Below, one piece after another: positions 50,086 through 59,573 of a stretch of 62,167 bases of DNA. The notes beneath the pieces were generated by a model. It had not been told where the DNA came from. It ran no database searches and was given only the letters and a program-made list of their open reading frames with translations. The DNA is from JAOZTV01 sp965371805. Its GTDB lineage: Bacteria > Acidobacteriota > Aminicenantia > UBA2199. The stretch lies in contig CBDUZW010000022.1 of NCBI GenBank assembly GCA_965371805.1, forward strand, positions 1-62,167, in the 5' to 3' direction. Made by a program: the position numbers and the translations under genes. The stretch's first letter is position 1, and each line of letters begins with the position of its first letter.

Positions 50086-51448
50086 TGACATTAAAGTCTA
50101 TTCTTTTACAATGGCAGTCTGTCCTAAATGTAAAAAAAAAATTAGAGCAAGAATAGTAAAAAAAGATAAAAATGTTTTTTTAGATAAATTTTGTGATATA
50201 CATGGACACTTTTCAACTCTAATTTCAACTGATATAAAATGGTATGAAGAGAGTGTTAATTATATCAAACCGGGACAGCAACCTTTAAAAAAAAATGTAG
50301 AAATATTCAAAGGCTGTCCGGATTCATGCGGTTTCTGTCCCGAACATCAACAGCATACATGTCTGCCAATAATTGAGATAACCGATAAGTGTGAACTTGA
50401 CTGCCCTATATGTTTGAAAAATTTTAAAAAACCTCTCAATCTAAGTATAAGTGAATTTTCAGGTATTATTGATAATTTAATTAAAACTGAGGGAACGATG
50501 GATGTAATAAATCTAAGTGGTGGTGAAGCGGTATTACATCAAAATTTTGAAGAATTTATAGATATTGCTATAAAAAAGGGCATATCTCAAATATCTGTTT
50601 CAACAAATGGATTAGAGTTAAAAAAAAACAAAAAATTAAGAGGCCTGTTTAAAAGCAAAGAATTAATAGCAGCAATTCAATTTGATGGTTTTTTACCTGA
50701 AACCTATGAGTTCCTTAGAGGAAAAGATTTATCTGCAGAAAAAATTGAATTATTAAAAATTCTTGAAAATGAAAAAATAAATTATTCTCTTGTTTCAACT
50801 ATTGCAAAGGGGATTAACGATAAAGAAATTAAAAACATTACAGATTATTTTTTCAAATCTGAAGCATTAAGCTTAATGTTTCAGCCAATTGTATTTACAG
50901 GAAATGCAATAACCCTTGATGAATCAAAATACAGGCTAACAGTCCCGGATGTAGTTCATAGTATTGAAACAAGTAAATATGTAAATACAGGAGATTTTAA
51001 TCCTCTACCATGCTCACATTTTTCATGTTTTGCACTTTCCTATTATCTTAAACTTGAAAATAATGAATTTTACAGTTTAAAGGAATTTCTTGGAAAAGAA
51101 AATTATCTTGAAGTCTGTAAAAATAAAACGCTTCCAGGACTCGACAGTAAGAGTTACTCACTAATGAAAAATAGACTCTATAACCTCTGGTCTGCTGCTG
51201 ACTCGAGTGCTTTAAATGAGAAGGTTCTGACCAGAGTCAAAAAAATCCTTAGGTTAATGGGACATGGTGAAATATCTAACAAAGAAAAAATTAATCTGGG
51301 AATTGAAAATATGAAAGCAATTTTTATCCATAATTTCATGGATATTCACTCAATGGATTTTGAAAGACTAATAAAATGTTGCAATCCATACCCACAAACT
51401 GGAGATAGACTTGTCCCTATGTGTGCACAAAATGTGTTTTTTAGTTGA
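50075..51448 (+). CDS. Radical SAM protein 4, tetraether-synthase (Tes/MJ0619)-like
   Basis: 457 residues with the full Tes-type cysteine plan: C16PKC19 and C40DIHG (rubredoxin-like site), C81PDSC85GFC88PEH91 (accessory cluster), C106ELDC110PIC113 (radical SAM cluster). The GGEP motif is GGEA (LSGGEAVLHQNF). The C-terminus has MDFERLIKCCNPYPQTGDRL followed by VPMCAQNVF, like the IPFC end of Tes relatives. It is closely related to radical SAM 3 (48177-49580) in layout but divergent, so the two may act on opposite chain ends or in sequence. Confidence 0.82.
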   Translation: MKNNDIKVYSFTMAVCPKCKKKIRARIVKKDKNVFLDKFCDIHGHFSTLISTDIKWYEESVNYIKPGQQPLKKNVEIFKGCPDSCGFCPEHQQHTCLPIIEITDKCELDCPICLKNFKKPLNLSISEFSGIIDNLIKTEGTMDVINLSGGEAVLHQNFEEFIDIAIKKGISQISVSTNGLELKKNKKLRGLFKSKELIAAIQFDGFLPETYEFLRGKDLSAEKIELLKILENEKINYSLVSTIAKGINDKEIKNITDYFFKSEALSLMFQPIVFTGNAITLDESKYRLTVPDVVHSIETSKYVNTGDFNPLPCSHFSCFALSYYLKLENNEFYSLKEFLGKENYLEVCKNKTLPGLDSKSYSLMKNRLYNLWSAADSSALNEKVLTRVKKILRLMGHGEISNKEKINLGIENMKAIFIHNFMDIHSMDFERLIKCCNPYPQTGDRLVPMCAQNVFFS

Positions 51449-51457
51449 GGAGAAAAG

Positions 51458-52795
51458 ATGAAAAAAAAAGAGGTCTTTAACCTTTACAGAAAATATATTA
51501 ACCCTGATTTTATTAATCTTTTAGAGGCATTTGATCATGGAAAATATTTTATAAAAGCCGAAAACACAAAACTTATAGATGAGAACAATAGAGAATATAC
51601 TGATTTTTTAGCTGGATATGGCGTGTTCAATATTGGACATAATCATCCTGAATTAATTAAAGCTATACATGATTCTCTTGACTTAAATGAACCAACTTTT
51701 TTAAATATTGATGCTCCTTTAAAAGCTTCTCTACTTGCAAAAAAATTGACAGAATTAACACATCCTTCACTTTGCAGAACATTATTTGCAAATAGCGGAG
51801 CAGAAGCAGTTGAAATTGCAATTAAAGCAGTTAAATCTGCAACCGGCAGAGATGCTATAATCAGTTGTAATAATTGTTATCATGGGCTTACAACCGGGGC
51901 TATTTCTCTTATGGGTGATAAATATAAAAAATATTTTGGACATTTACTTAATGATATTTATCAAATAGATTATGCTGATTTGGAAGCACTGGAAAATATT
52001 TGCATAAAGACTAAACCTGCAGCCTTTTTTTTCGAACCAATTCAGGGAGAGGGTGGAATAAATATTCCTAGTGGAGATTTCTTTAAGGAAGCTTCAAAAA
52101 TTTGTAAGAAGCATGGAGTATTGATGGTCTCAGATGAAGTACAAACAGGCCTGGGAAGATGTGGAAAAATGTTTGAAACTCCCTTTAAAGAATTTATTCC
52201 TGATATACTAATTGTTGGTAAGGCACTCAGTGGTGGTTTGATACCTGTAACAGGTACAATTATGACAAGGAATGTTTTTAAAAAAGCATTTTCAGGACCA
52301 ATTAAATCAAACCTGAACTCATCAACATTTGCCGAGGGTACACTTGCAATGACTGCGGGATTAAAAACTATTGAAATTATAGAAAATGAAAAACTATGTG
52401 AAAAATCAAAGGAAAAGGGAGAATATTTTTTAGAAAAACTCAAAACTATCTCCAAGAAATTTAAAATTATAAAAGAAATAAGAGGGAAAGGACTTTTTAT
52501 TGGGATTGAGTTTCTCAAACCTACAGGAATTATTAAAAGAACTATTCCAAAATTTGTTCGCAATTCATTATATTCTTATGTGATATCCGCTATATTACTA
52601 CGTGATTATGCAATTATTACTCAGCCATGCAGTAATTATGAAAGTGTTATTAAAATTGAACCCCCTTTAACAATATCCAATGAAGAAATTGATTTTTTCG
52701 TTAACTCTTTAGAAGATACAATTCTTAAAGTTCCTACGCACAGAGCAGCATTAAAATCTGCCTTTAAAAAAAGTTTTTTAAAAATGGAGCTTTAA
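51458..52795 (+). CDS. Class III PLP-dependent aminotransferase
   Basis: 445 residues. The family motifs are EYTDFLAGYGVFNIGHNHPE, FANSGAEAVEIAIKA (phosphate-binding loop), AFFFEPIQGEGGI, MVSDEVQTGLGRCGKMF and the PLP Lys in LIVGKALSGGLIP. This is the omega/acetylornithine-type aminotransferase fold, which places an amino group on a terminal carbonyl. In an acyl-chain cluster it suggests an amino-terminated or amino-alcohol product. It lies 9 bases after the Tes-like gene and overlaps the next by 1 base (TAATG). Confidence 0.93.
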   Translation: MKKKEVFNLYRKYINPDFINLLEAFDHGKYFIKAENTKLIDENNREYTDFLAGYGVFNIGHNHPELIKAIHDSLDLNEPTFLNIDAPLKASLLAKKLTELTHPSLCRTLFANSGAEAVEIAIKAVKSATGRDAIISCNNCYHGLTTGAISLMGDKYKKYFGHLLNDIYQIDYADLEALENICIKTKPAAFFFEPIQGEGGINIPSGDFFKEASKICKKHGVLMVSDEVQTGLGRCGKMFETPFKEFIPDILIVGKALSGGLIPVTGTIMTRNVFKKAFSGPIKSNLNSSTFAEGTLAMTAGLKTIEIIENEKLCEKSKEKGEYFLEKLKTISKKFKIIKEIRGKGLFIGIEFLKPTGIIKRTIPKFVRNSLYSYVISAILLRDYAIITQPCSNYESVIKIEPPLTISNEEIDFFVNSLEDTILKVPTHRAALKSAFKKSFLKMEL

Positions 52796-53997
52796 TGAAG
52801 TCTGACTATTTTAAAATTATGCTGATAACACTCAAAAATAAAAATGTTTGGAAATTCCCTCTATCTATGAGATTTAATATGCTTCAGTCCCTTTTAAAAA
52901 TCACACCAGTAAGATCATCTTCCGGTTATTTTTTATATGCTTCAAGTCCTCCTATAGGAGGGAGAGGATTCAAAAAATATATAAATGGTATGAAAGAACT
53001 ATATTCAGGGAACCATACTCCATTGATTGCTCATTTATCATTAACTAATAAATGTGATTATAATTGTGACAGATGCTCAAATATTTCAAATACAAAAAAA
53101 GATCCTTCATTTGAATCTATAAAAAATGCTATAGACAAACTAAAAAATGCTGGAACTGCTTTAATAGCCTTTACTGGAGGTGAGCCAGCTTTGAGAAATG
53201 ATCTTGAAGATATAATTTCTTTATGTGGGAAAGATGTTTCTGCAAGTCTTTTTACAACAGGGATTAATATTGATAATAAAAGAGCTGAAAAACTGAAAAA
53301 AGCCGGGCTTGAATCTGTTTATATCAGTCTTGACAGTCATATTGAAGAGGATCATAATAAAAATAGAAATAATAAAAATGCTTTCAAAAATTCACTTTCT
53401 GCAATTAAAGCTTTACAAAATGCAGATATTTATACTGCAGCTCAAATGGTAATTTCAAAAGAAACAATAGCAATAGAAATGTTTGAGAAATATCTTCTAT
53501 TTTTAAAAAGCATCAATATTCCTGAAGTAATGGTTTTAGAACCTTTCCCATTAAAACAGGAATTTTGTCATAAAAAGTTCAATAATTTAAAGAATAAACT
53601 TATAGATATTCATAAGAAATATTTTAAAAACAAAAACTTTCCAAAAGTAACTACTATGTCTTTTTTAGAATCAAAAAATTTTATGGGATGCATGGCAGGA
53701 GTTGGATTCATATATATTAATACTGATGGAGATGTTTTCCCATGTGATTTTTTTCCTATTTCATTCGGAAATATAAAAAAAGATTCAATGAAAAATATTT
53801 TAAATGAAATTTCTTCAAAAATCCCTTGCCCAGGTTCAAAGTGTATAGCCTTACATCACATAGATATTTTAAATAAAGAAAAATCATTACCTGTTTCATT
53901 CAATAATTCTTCCAAATATTTTACTGAATCCAATACTAAAGAAAATTTACCAAAAATGATGAAATGGTTTGGAAAAGAAACTAATAAAAAAGTATAA
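52795..53997 (+). CDS. Radical SAM protein 5 (SPASM-like)
   Basis: 400 residues. An N-terminal 80-residue extension precedes the motif C87DYNC91DRC94 after HLSLTNK; GGEP in LIAFTGGEPALRNDLE; SPASM-type cysteines in NFMGCMAGVGFIYINTDGDV, FPCDFFPISFGN and IPCPGSKCIAL. The extension (FKIMLITLKNKNVWKFPLS) is basic and hydrophobic, suggesting membrane association. Last gene of the cluster; the convergent EgtD-like gene ends 9 bases beyond. Confidence 0.9.
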   Translation: MKSDYFKIMLITLKNKNVWKFPLSMRFNMLQSLLKITPVRSSSGYFLYASSPPIGGRGFKKYINGMKELYSGNHTPLIAHLSLTNKCDYNCDRCSNISNTKKDPSFESIKNAIDKLKNAGTALIAFTGGEPALRNDLEDIISLCGKDVSASLFTTGINIDNKRAEKLKKAGLESVYISLDSHIEEDHNKNRNNKNAFKNSLSAIKALQNADIYTAAQMVISKETIAIEMFEKYLLFLKSINIPEVMVLEPFPLKQEFCHKKFNNLKNKLIDIHKKYFKNKNFPKVTTMSFLESKNFMGCMAGVGFIYINTDGDVFPCDFFPISFGNIKKDSMKNILNEISSKIPCPGSKCIALHHIDILNKEKSLPVSFNNSSKYFTESNTKENLPKMMKWFGKETNKKV

Positions 53998-54005
53998 CTG
54001 TTTTA

Positions 54006-55013
54006 TTATTTTTTTTTTACTCTCCATAATGAATCTGTAAATTGTTTTTCCGGATCAAAATAATGTTCTATAACCTCAAATTTATTTTGCTCTGCAAGTT
54101 CCTCTATATCTTCAATACTGAATTTATGTGATGACTCTGTATGAATAGGTTCCCACTCTTTGAAACTGAATGATCTTTTTAATTCATCAATATAAATTTC
54201 TTGTCTATCCTGACTTATCAAGTAACTTTTTATTGCTCCATCTACCACATCATATGTACTATAAAATCTGAACTTAGCAATATCAAATTCTCCTTTCAGT
54301 TCACGATTTATCCTTTTTAAAAGATTAAGATTAAACAAAGCAGTAACTCCTGAACTATCATTATAAGCATCTTCCATTTTTCTTATATCCTTTTTAAGAT
54401 CAAAACCGATTAAAATTAAATCATTATTGTTCAAAGTATGCCATAAACTCGACAGAAATGTGCTTATCTCTAATAAATTAAAATTTCCAATATTTGAGCC
54501 AAGAAAGAGTACCAGATTCTGCCGGGTTGTAAGATTTGACAGCCATTTTATCCCATTGAAATAATCTGAAACGATTCCCTTTATTTTTAAAGTAGTAAAA
54601 TCACTATTAAAATCTTTTAACAATCCCTCCATTGCAGAGACTGAAATATCTATTGGAATATAATGAAACTGAACAGACTTACTTAAGAATTCTTCTATAA
54701 TAATTTTTGTTTTTTTACCATCCCCTGCTCCAAGCTCTATTAGATTTAAATTATCTCTATTTAACCTTTCCAATAACCTGTTTTTATTATGTTGAAGAAC
54801 TCTTGTTTCACTTTTTGTTAAATAGTATTCAGGCAATTCAGTTATTTTTTTAAATAATTCACTCCCATTTTCATCATAAATATATTCAGTAGGAAGCCTT
54901 TTTGATCTTTTTGAAAGTCCGGATAATACATCCATAGCAAATTTCTGCTTATTATCTTTTAAGAAATTATCTCCATTTTCTAAAATTGAATATTCTCTTC
55001 TCTTTGTTTCCAA
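54006..55013 (-). CDS. egtD: EgtD-like histidine N-alpha-methyltransferase
   Basis: 335 residues of the Methyltransf_33 family: LPTEYIYDENGSELFKKITEL then PEYYLTKSETRVL and NLIELGAGDGKKTKIII (SAM motif I), then VLFLGSNIGNFNLLE and FNLNLLKRINRELKGEFDIA. EgtD trimethylates histidine to hercynine, the first ergothioneine step. It lies 9 bases after the stop of the large fusion gene, so the two are co-transcribed. No EgtB-type oxygen-dependent sulfoxide synthase or rhodanese-type EanB is near, so the fusion protein is the candidate sulfur-transfer partner. Confidence 0.85.
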   Translation of the reverse strand: METKRREYSILENGDNFLKDNKQKFAMDVLSGLSKRSKRLPTEYIYDENGSELFKKITELPEYYLTKSETRVLQHNKNRLLERLNRDNLNLIELGAGDGKKTKIIIEEFLSKSVQFHYIPIDISVSAMEGLLKDFNSDFTTLKIKGIVSDYFNGIKWLSNLTTRQNLVLFLGSNIGNFNLLEISTFLSSLWHTLNNNDLILIGFDLKKDIRKMEDAYNDSSGVTALFNLNLLKRINRELKGEFDIAKFRFYSTYDVVDGAIKSYLISQDRQEIYIDELKRSFSFKEWEPIHTESSHKFSIEDIEELAEQNKFEVIEHYFDPEKQFTDSLWRVKKK

Positions 55014-55022
55014 CTTATCTCC

Positions 55023-58000
55023 TTATTTACACGACACAAAACGGACAATATTTTTTGAATCATTAATGATCTTTTTTAACAATTTTATAGTTTTATCAAT
55101 TTCTTCTTCCTGCGAATGATAACTAAGTGAAAATCTGACAGAGCAATGCGCATCCTCGATGCCTAAACCCATAGCAAGTAATGCATGTGAAGGGTCGGAT
55201 GAGCCTGCATGACAAGCAGATCCTGAAGAAAAATAAATCCCTGATCTACTCATTTCCAATACGAGAGACTCACCTCTTATTTCAGGAATTGTCATATTCA
55301 ATGTGTTTGGAAGTCTCAATTCATTAGTTCCATTTATAAAAGAGTCCGGTAATATCTTTTTTATTCCCATTTCAAGTTTATTTCTTAATTTTTTTACCCT
55401 TTCCATATCTGAAAGACTCTTTGGAATGAGATATGCCGCCATCCCAAACCCTGCAATTCCTAAAACATTTTCTGTTCCTGATCTTATACCACTCTCCTGC
55501 CCACCACCATGGATAAGGCTTTCGATCTCAATACCCTTTCTGATATATAAAGCGCCTACACCCTTAGGTCCATGAATTTTATGTGATGATATTGTCAGTA
55601 GATCGACACCAAGTTCCTCTACATTTACAGGGATTTTCCCAAAGGCCTGAACCGCATCTGTATGAAATATTGCACCATTATCTTTTGCAATTTTTGCTAA
55701 CTCTTCTATTTTTTGAATAGTCCCCGTCTCATTATTAGCCATCATTATAGACACAATACAAGTATCTTGTCTAATCTCTTTTCTCAATTCATCTGGATTT
55801 ACCATACCTGTACTATCAACATTTAAATATGTTACATTGTATCCAACCTTCTCAAGCCACTTAAAGGTATTTAAAACTGAAGGATGTTCTATCTTTGATG
55901 TTATAAGATGTTTTTTATTATTAATATTAGAAAATGCAACTCCTTTAATTGCAAGATTATTTGATTCAGAACCACATCCGGTAAAAACGATCCTCTTTGC
56001 AGTACAATTTAGAACCTTTGCAATTCTCCTTCTTCCCTCTTCAATGATTTTTGATGCTTCTTTCCCCCTTTCATAAATACTTGAAGGATTGCCAAATACA
56101 TTTTTAAGGCTTCCCACATATTCTAAAACCTCTTTTGAAAGAGCTGTTGTCGCATTATTATCAAGATAAATATCTTCTTTTTCAAGTTTTTCAGAACTAT
56201 CTATTAGTTTTCTTAATTTTATATCATCTAACTCCATTATTAGTTTTTTTTCATCATTATATTTCTCTACTTCACAGAGCAGGGCTTTATAAACAGGAAA
56301 ACCTGAGATGGGGTCATAATTATCTATGTCTGTTAGTAAATTTACATTACTATCCTGCCAGGCTTTTGGGCCTCTCGGGCTTCCACCTCCATGACTAAGA
56401 TCAACAACACCTTCAATGATATTATCTGTAAGAAGGGCTCTTTGAATAACCATACCTCTGGGAGATCTAATGATAACCCTGTCACCATTTTCAATTTTTC
56501 GTTTGCCCGCATCCTTTGTATTCATGGTGACAAAAGGTTCAGGATACTTTTTATTTAGGTTTTTGATCTCTTTATACCTGACATTTATACTTGTTCTGAT
56601 TCTGGAGCCTGAATTGAAGACCAGGGGATATTTTTTTAATAATTCAGGTTTAGAAAGCGGGCTTTCCTTTGGCTCAGAATACTTCGGGAGGGGATCATAT
56701 CCAAAATCCTCAAGAATTGAGGATGCGATCTCAAATTTCCCTGAAGGTGTCTCAAAACCACTTTTCCCATCCTTTCTCAGTAAACCCTTTTCCCATTTTT
56801 TATACTGCATCATATCTGTTTTAACTGAAACCATCCCATCATTTTTTTCTATATCTTTCAGGCTGTATCCTGATCCTTTAAGTACATGTTTAAACAGTTC
56901 TTCTTCTGTTTGAGGATAAAGATGTCCATAACCCAGTCTTTCTGCAAGTTCAGATAGTATAAAAAAATCATTTCTTGCCTCACCTCTTGGTTCAATCATT
57001 CTTTCTCTTATCTTAAATGCAGCTCCATAAGTCACATAAGATCTGTTTTCATAATAGGTTGTAGCGGGCAGAACAATATCTGCATAAAGTGAATCAGCGG
57101 AAAGGTTCCGGTCAATGGCTACAAGAAAATCTAATTCATTCAGAGTTTTTTTCCAGACATCCGAGCTAGGCCAGGATGTAGTTATTGAACCTCCAAGAAC
57201 TATCAGTGAACGGATCTTATATGGATCGCCATTTAAAACAGAATCAGGTAAAGAAATTGCATGTGCCTCATCTCTGTATTTTATATAAACAGGAAATTTG
57301 TCTCCTCCCAGCCTGGGTCCAATATCAGGATTTTCAATTAAATCATTCCTGTTTATTGGAAACATATTATCCATTCCAAAACATAAACCGCCGGGCACAT
57401 CAATTTGACCTGCCAATGCCCATAATATTAAGGTTGCTCTAATATTCTGCACGCCACTGTTCGTAAACTCCATCCCTGTATACATTAATTGTGATACACC
57501 TTTGGAAGTGCCCAGAACCTTTGCTAGTTTTATTATTGTATATTTTGATACCCCGGTAATTCGTTCAACAACTTCAGGCCTATAATGTTGAACATATCTA
57601 ACAAGATCATCAAATCCAATTGTCCAGTTTTCTACAAAATCCTCATCGTAAAGTTCCTCTTCAATTATGATATTTATAAGCCCGAGAGCAAGAGCTCCAT
57701 CAGTACCAGGACGAATCGGGATCCATTCTGCATCGGTAAGTTCAGCGGTTGCTGTTTTTCTAGGGTCAATAACAATAACCTTTGCTCCCCTGTTCTTTGC
57801 CTTAATCATTCTCTCCATATCTATTGCAGGAAGATCAGTTGCAGGATTTGCACCCCAGACAATAATTAACTCTGAATTTTCAATATCAGAGTACATATTC
57901 ATGAACATCCTACCCATAGTTACATGAGGAGCGATCATTCCATAGGCTACATAACAAAGTGCTCCGACCCCCATTGTATTTGGAGAACCGAATGGGAATA

Positions 58001-58400
58001 AAACACTGCTTGCTGATGATACAGCAACACCTTTTGGTTGAAACACATCACACATTGAGAGTTCAAAGCTTCCAACTCCAGTATAAATTGCAGTCGCCTC
58101 AGCGCCATAGTTATCTTTTATATGATTAAGCTTGCCCGTTATTGCTTCATATGCTTCATCCCATGTTATTCTTTCAAAATCAAGAGTCCCCTTCTTCCCC
58201 TTTCTTTTCATTGGATAAAGCAGTCTATCTTTTGAATAAATTATTTCAGTCGAATTCTCCCCAATCTTACATATCCTTCCAAATGGAGAAGTTTCATCCG
58301 CCCTGACAGAAATTATTTTTCCAGTTTCATCATAGCTTGCTATAATACAGCAGCCTGCACTGCATATCCCGCAAATTCCTTTTCTCTCATTATCTTTCAT
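55023..58400 (-). CDS. Molybdopterin oxidoreductase-cysteine desulfurase fusion
   Basis: 1,125 residues in one frame. Residues 1-720: DMSO-reductase-family molybdoenzyme with an Fe-S site (C10GIC13SAGC17 ... C44), the GSPNTMGVGALCYVAYGMIA segment whose Cys is the likely Mo ligand (polysulfide/thiosulfate-reductase type) and a C-terminal molybdopterin-dinucleotide-binding domain. Residues about 740-1125: complete NifS/IscS-type desulfurase, starting IYLDNNATTALSKEVL, with the PLP Lys in TISSHKIHGPKG and the catalytic Cys loop SSGSACHAGSSDPSHAL. The link to EgtD suggests cysteine sulfur is delivered to hercynine and inserted by Mo-dependent C-S bond formation, without oxygen. A sulfur-reductase role with linked desulfurase is the alternative. 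Confidence 0.9.
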   Translation of the reverse strand: MKDNERKGICGICSAGCCIIASYDETGKIISVRADETSPFGRICKIGENSTEIIYSKDRLLYPMKRKGKKGTLDFERITWDEAYEAITGKLNHIKDNYGAEATAIYTGVGSFELSMCDVFQPKGVAVSSASSVLFPFGSPNTMGVGALCYVAYGMIAPHVTMGRMFMNMYSDIENSELIIVWGANPATDLPAIDMERMIKAKNRGAKVIVIDPRKTATAELTDAEWIPIRPGTDGALALGLINIIIEEELYDEDFVENWTIGFDDLVRYVQHYRPEVVERITGVSKYTIIKLAKVLGTSKGVSQLMYTGMEFTNSGVQNIRATLILWALAGQIDVPGGLCFGMDNMFPINRNDLIENPDIGPRLGGDKFPVYIKYRDEAHAISLPDSVLNGDPYKIRSLIVLGGSITTSWPSSDVWKKTLNELDFLVAIDRNLSADSLYADIVLPATTYYENRSYVTYGAAFKIRERMIEPRGEARNDFFILSELAERLGYGHLYPQTEEELFKHVLKGSGYSLKDIEKNDGMVSVKTDMMQYKKWEKGLLRKDGKSGFETPSGKFEIASSILEDFGYDPLPKYSEPKESPLSKPELLKKYPLVFNSGSRIRTSINVRYKEIKNLNKKYPEPFVTMNTKDAGKRKIENGDRVIIRSPRGMVIQRALLTDNIIEGVVDLSHGGGSPRGPKAWQDSNVNLLTDIDNYDPISGFPVYKALLCEVEKYNDEKKLIMELDDIKLRKLIDSSEKLEKEDIYLDNNATTALSKEVLEYVGSLKNVFGNPSSIYERGKEASKIIEEGRRRIAKVLNCTAKRIVFTGCGSESNNLAIKGVAFSNINNKKHLITSKIEHPSVLNTFKWLEKVGYNVTYLNVDSTGMVNPDELRKEIRQDTCIVSIMMANNETGTIQKIEELAKIAKDNGAIFHTDAVQAFGKIPVNVEELGVDLLTISSHKIHGPKGVGALYIRKGIEIESLIHGGGQESGIRSGTENVLGIAGFGMAAYLIPKSLSDMERVKKLRNKLEMGIKKILPDSFINGTNELRLPNTLNMTIPEIRGESLVLEMSRSGIYFSSGSACHAGSSDPSHALLAMGLGIEDAHCSVRFSLSYHSQEEEIDKTIKLLKKIINDSKNIVRFVSCK

Positions 58401-58547
58401 TTAAAACCTTTCATCACCAATAAGTCTTACATAATACTATAAAGAACTCAAAATTGTTAAAAATTAAAATTTTTATTTATCCAAAAGATCGATACATCTC
58501 ATTGCAAAAAAAGTTTATTTTAGGTAGAATGCTATTTAGGAGGAAAT

Positions 58548-59573
58548 ATGTCAGATAATATAATTGATTTTGAAGAATTACAAAAAAAGCTGTCTCCGAA
58601 AAAAATATTACTCGGTGTTGCTGTTCTCGTAATAGCGATCATTTTCTATTCAGCTTATTACCAGGTAGACCAACAGGAAGAAGCCGTTGTATTGAGATTC
58701 GGTAAGTTTCTAGAAAAAAAGGGCCCGGGCTTACATTTTAAATTACCATTCGGGATCGACAAGAATATCAATGTACCAACAAAAAGAAGGTTTACTGCAG
58801 AATTCGGGTTTAGAACAAGAAAAGCCGGGATTCAAACTGAATTTTCAAGTGGAGATTATTCATATGAATATGAAATGTTAACAGGTGATTTAAATATTGT
58901 TGATGTAAAATGGATTATTCAGTATGAGATAAGTGATCCGCAGCAGTTTCTATTTAATGTAGAGGGAAGGGTAACAACTCAAAACAGATATGGAAGAAGA
59001 TCTTTAGACATAAGAACGAAGACTATTAGAGATATCTCTCAATCAGTCATCAATCAACTTGTCGGGGACAGAACAATCTTTGGCGTTATTGGAAAACAGA
59101 GGGAAGGAATTGAAGTTGAAGGAAAAAGACTTATGAATGAGCTCTTCAAAGACTTTAAATTTGGCGTTACAGTAAAAGAAGTAAAACTCCAGAGTATTGT
59201 CCCCCCAAAAAGTGTTCAAACCGCATTTGAAGATGTCAATAAGGCACAACAGGATGCAAAAACTTATAAAAATAAGGGACTCGAAGCTTATAATAAGGAA
59301 ATTCCAAAAGCAAAAGGTGTAAAAGAGAGAACAATAAGAGAGGCAAAGGGTTATGCTACAGAAAAGGTAAATAAGGCAATAGGTGATATTGCAAGGTTTA
59401 ACAAGGTATACGGTGAGTATAGAAAAAACCCTGAAATAATCAGAATGAGATTATACTATGAAATGTTTGAAAAGGTTTTTGAAAACACAGAATCTATTGA
59501 TTTAATTGATAAAAAATTAAAAAACTTTATTCCTTTTAAATCTCTCTCAAACCAGAAAGGGGGAAGCAAATGA
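58548..59573 (+). CDS. hflK: HflK, FtsH modulator
   Basis: 341 residues. One membrane helix (KILLGVAVLVIAIIFYSAYY, about residues 18-37), then a SPFH/band-7 domain: VDQQEEAVVLRFGKFLEKKG and PGLHFKLPF, followed by VKLQSIVPPKSVQTAFEDVN-type stomatin signature and a coiled coil. HflK with HflC forms a membrane ring around the FtsH protease. ATG 58548 has a strong AGGAGG site. The hflC start overlaps the stop (ATGA). Confidence 0.95.
   Translation: MSDNIIDFEELQKKLSPKKILLGVAVLVIAIIFYSAYYQVDQQEEAVVLRFGKFLEKKGPGLHFKLPFGIDKNINVPTKRRFTAEFGFRTRKAGIQTEFSSGDYSYEYEMLTGDLNIVDVKWIIQYEISDPQQFLFNVEGRVTTQNRYGRRSLDIRTKTIRDISQSVINQLVGDRTIFGVIGKQREGIEVEGKRLMNELFKDFKFGVTVKEVKLQSIVPPKSVQTAFEDVNKAQQDAKTYKNKGLEAYNKEIPKAKGVKERTIREAKGYATEKVNKAIGDIARFNKVYGEYRKNPEIIRMRLYYEMFEKVFENTESIDLIDKKLKNFIPFKSLSNQKGGSK

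Noticed and set aside
52042..52563. A 173-codon open frame antisense to the aminotransferase
   Set aside because: It is a shadow of a strongly supported coding sequence, and its composition and lack of motifs do not support it.
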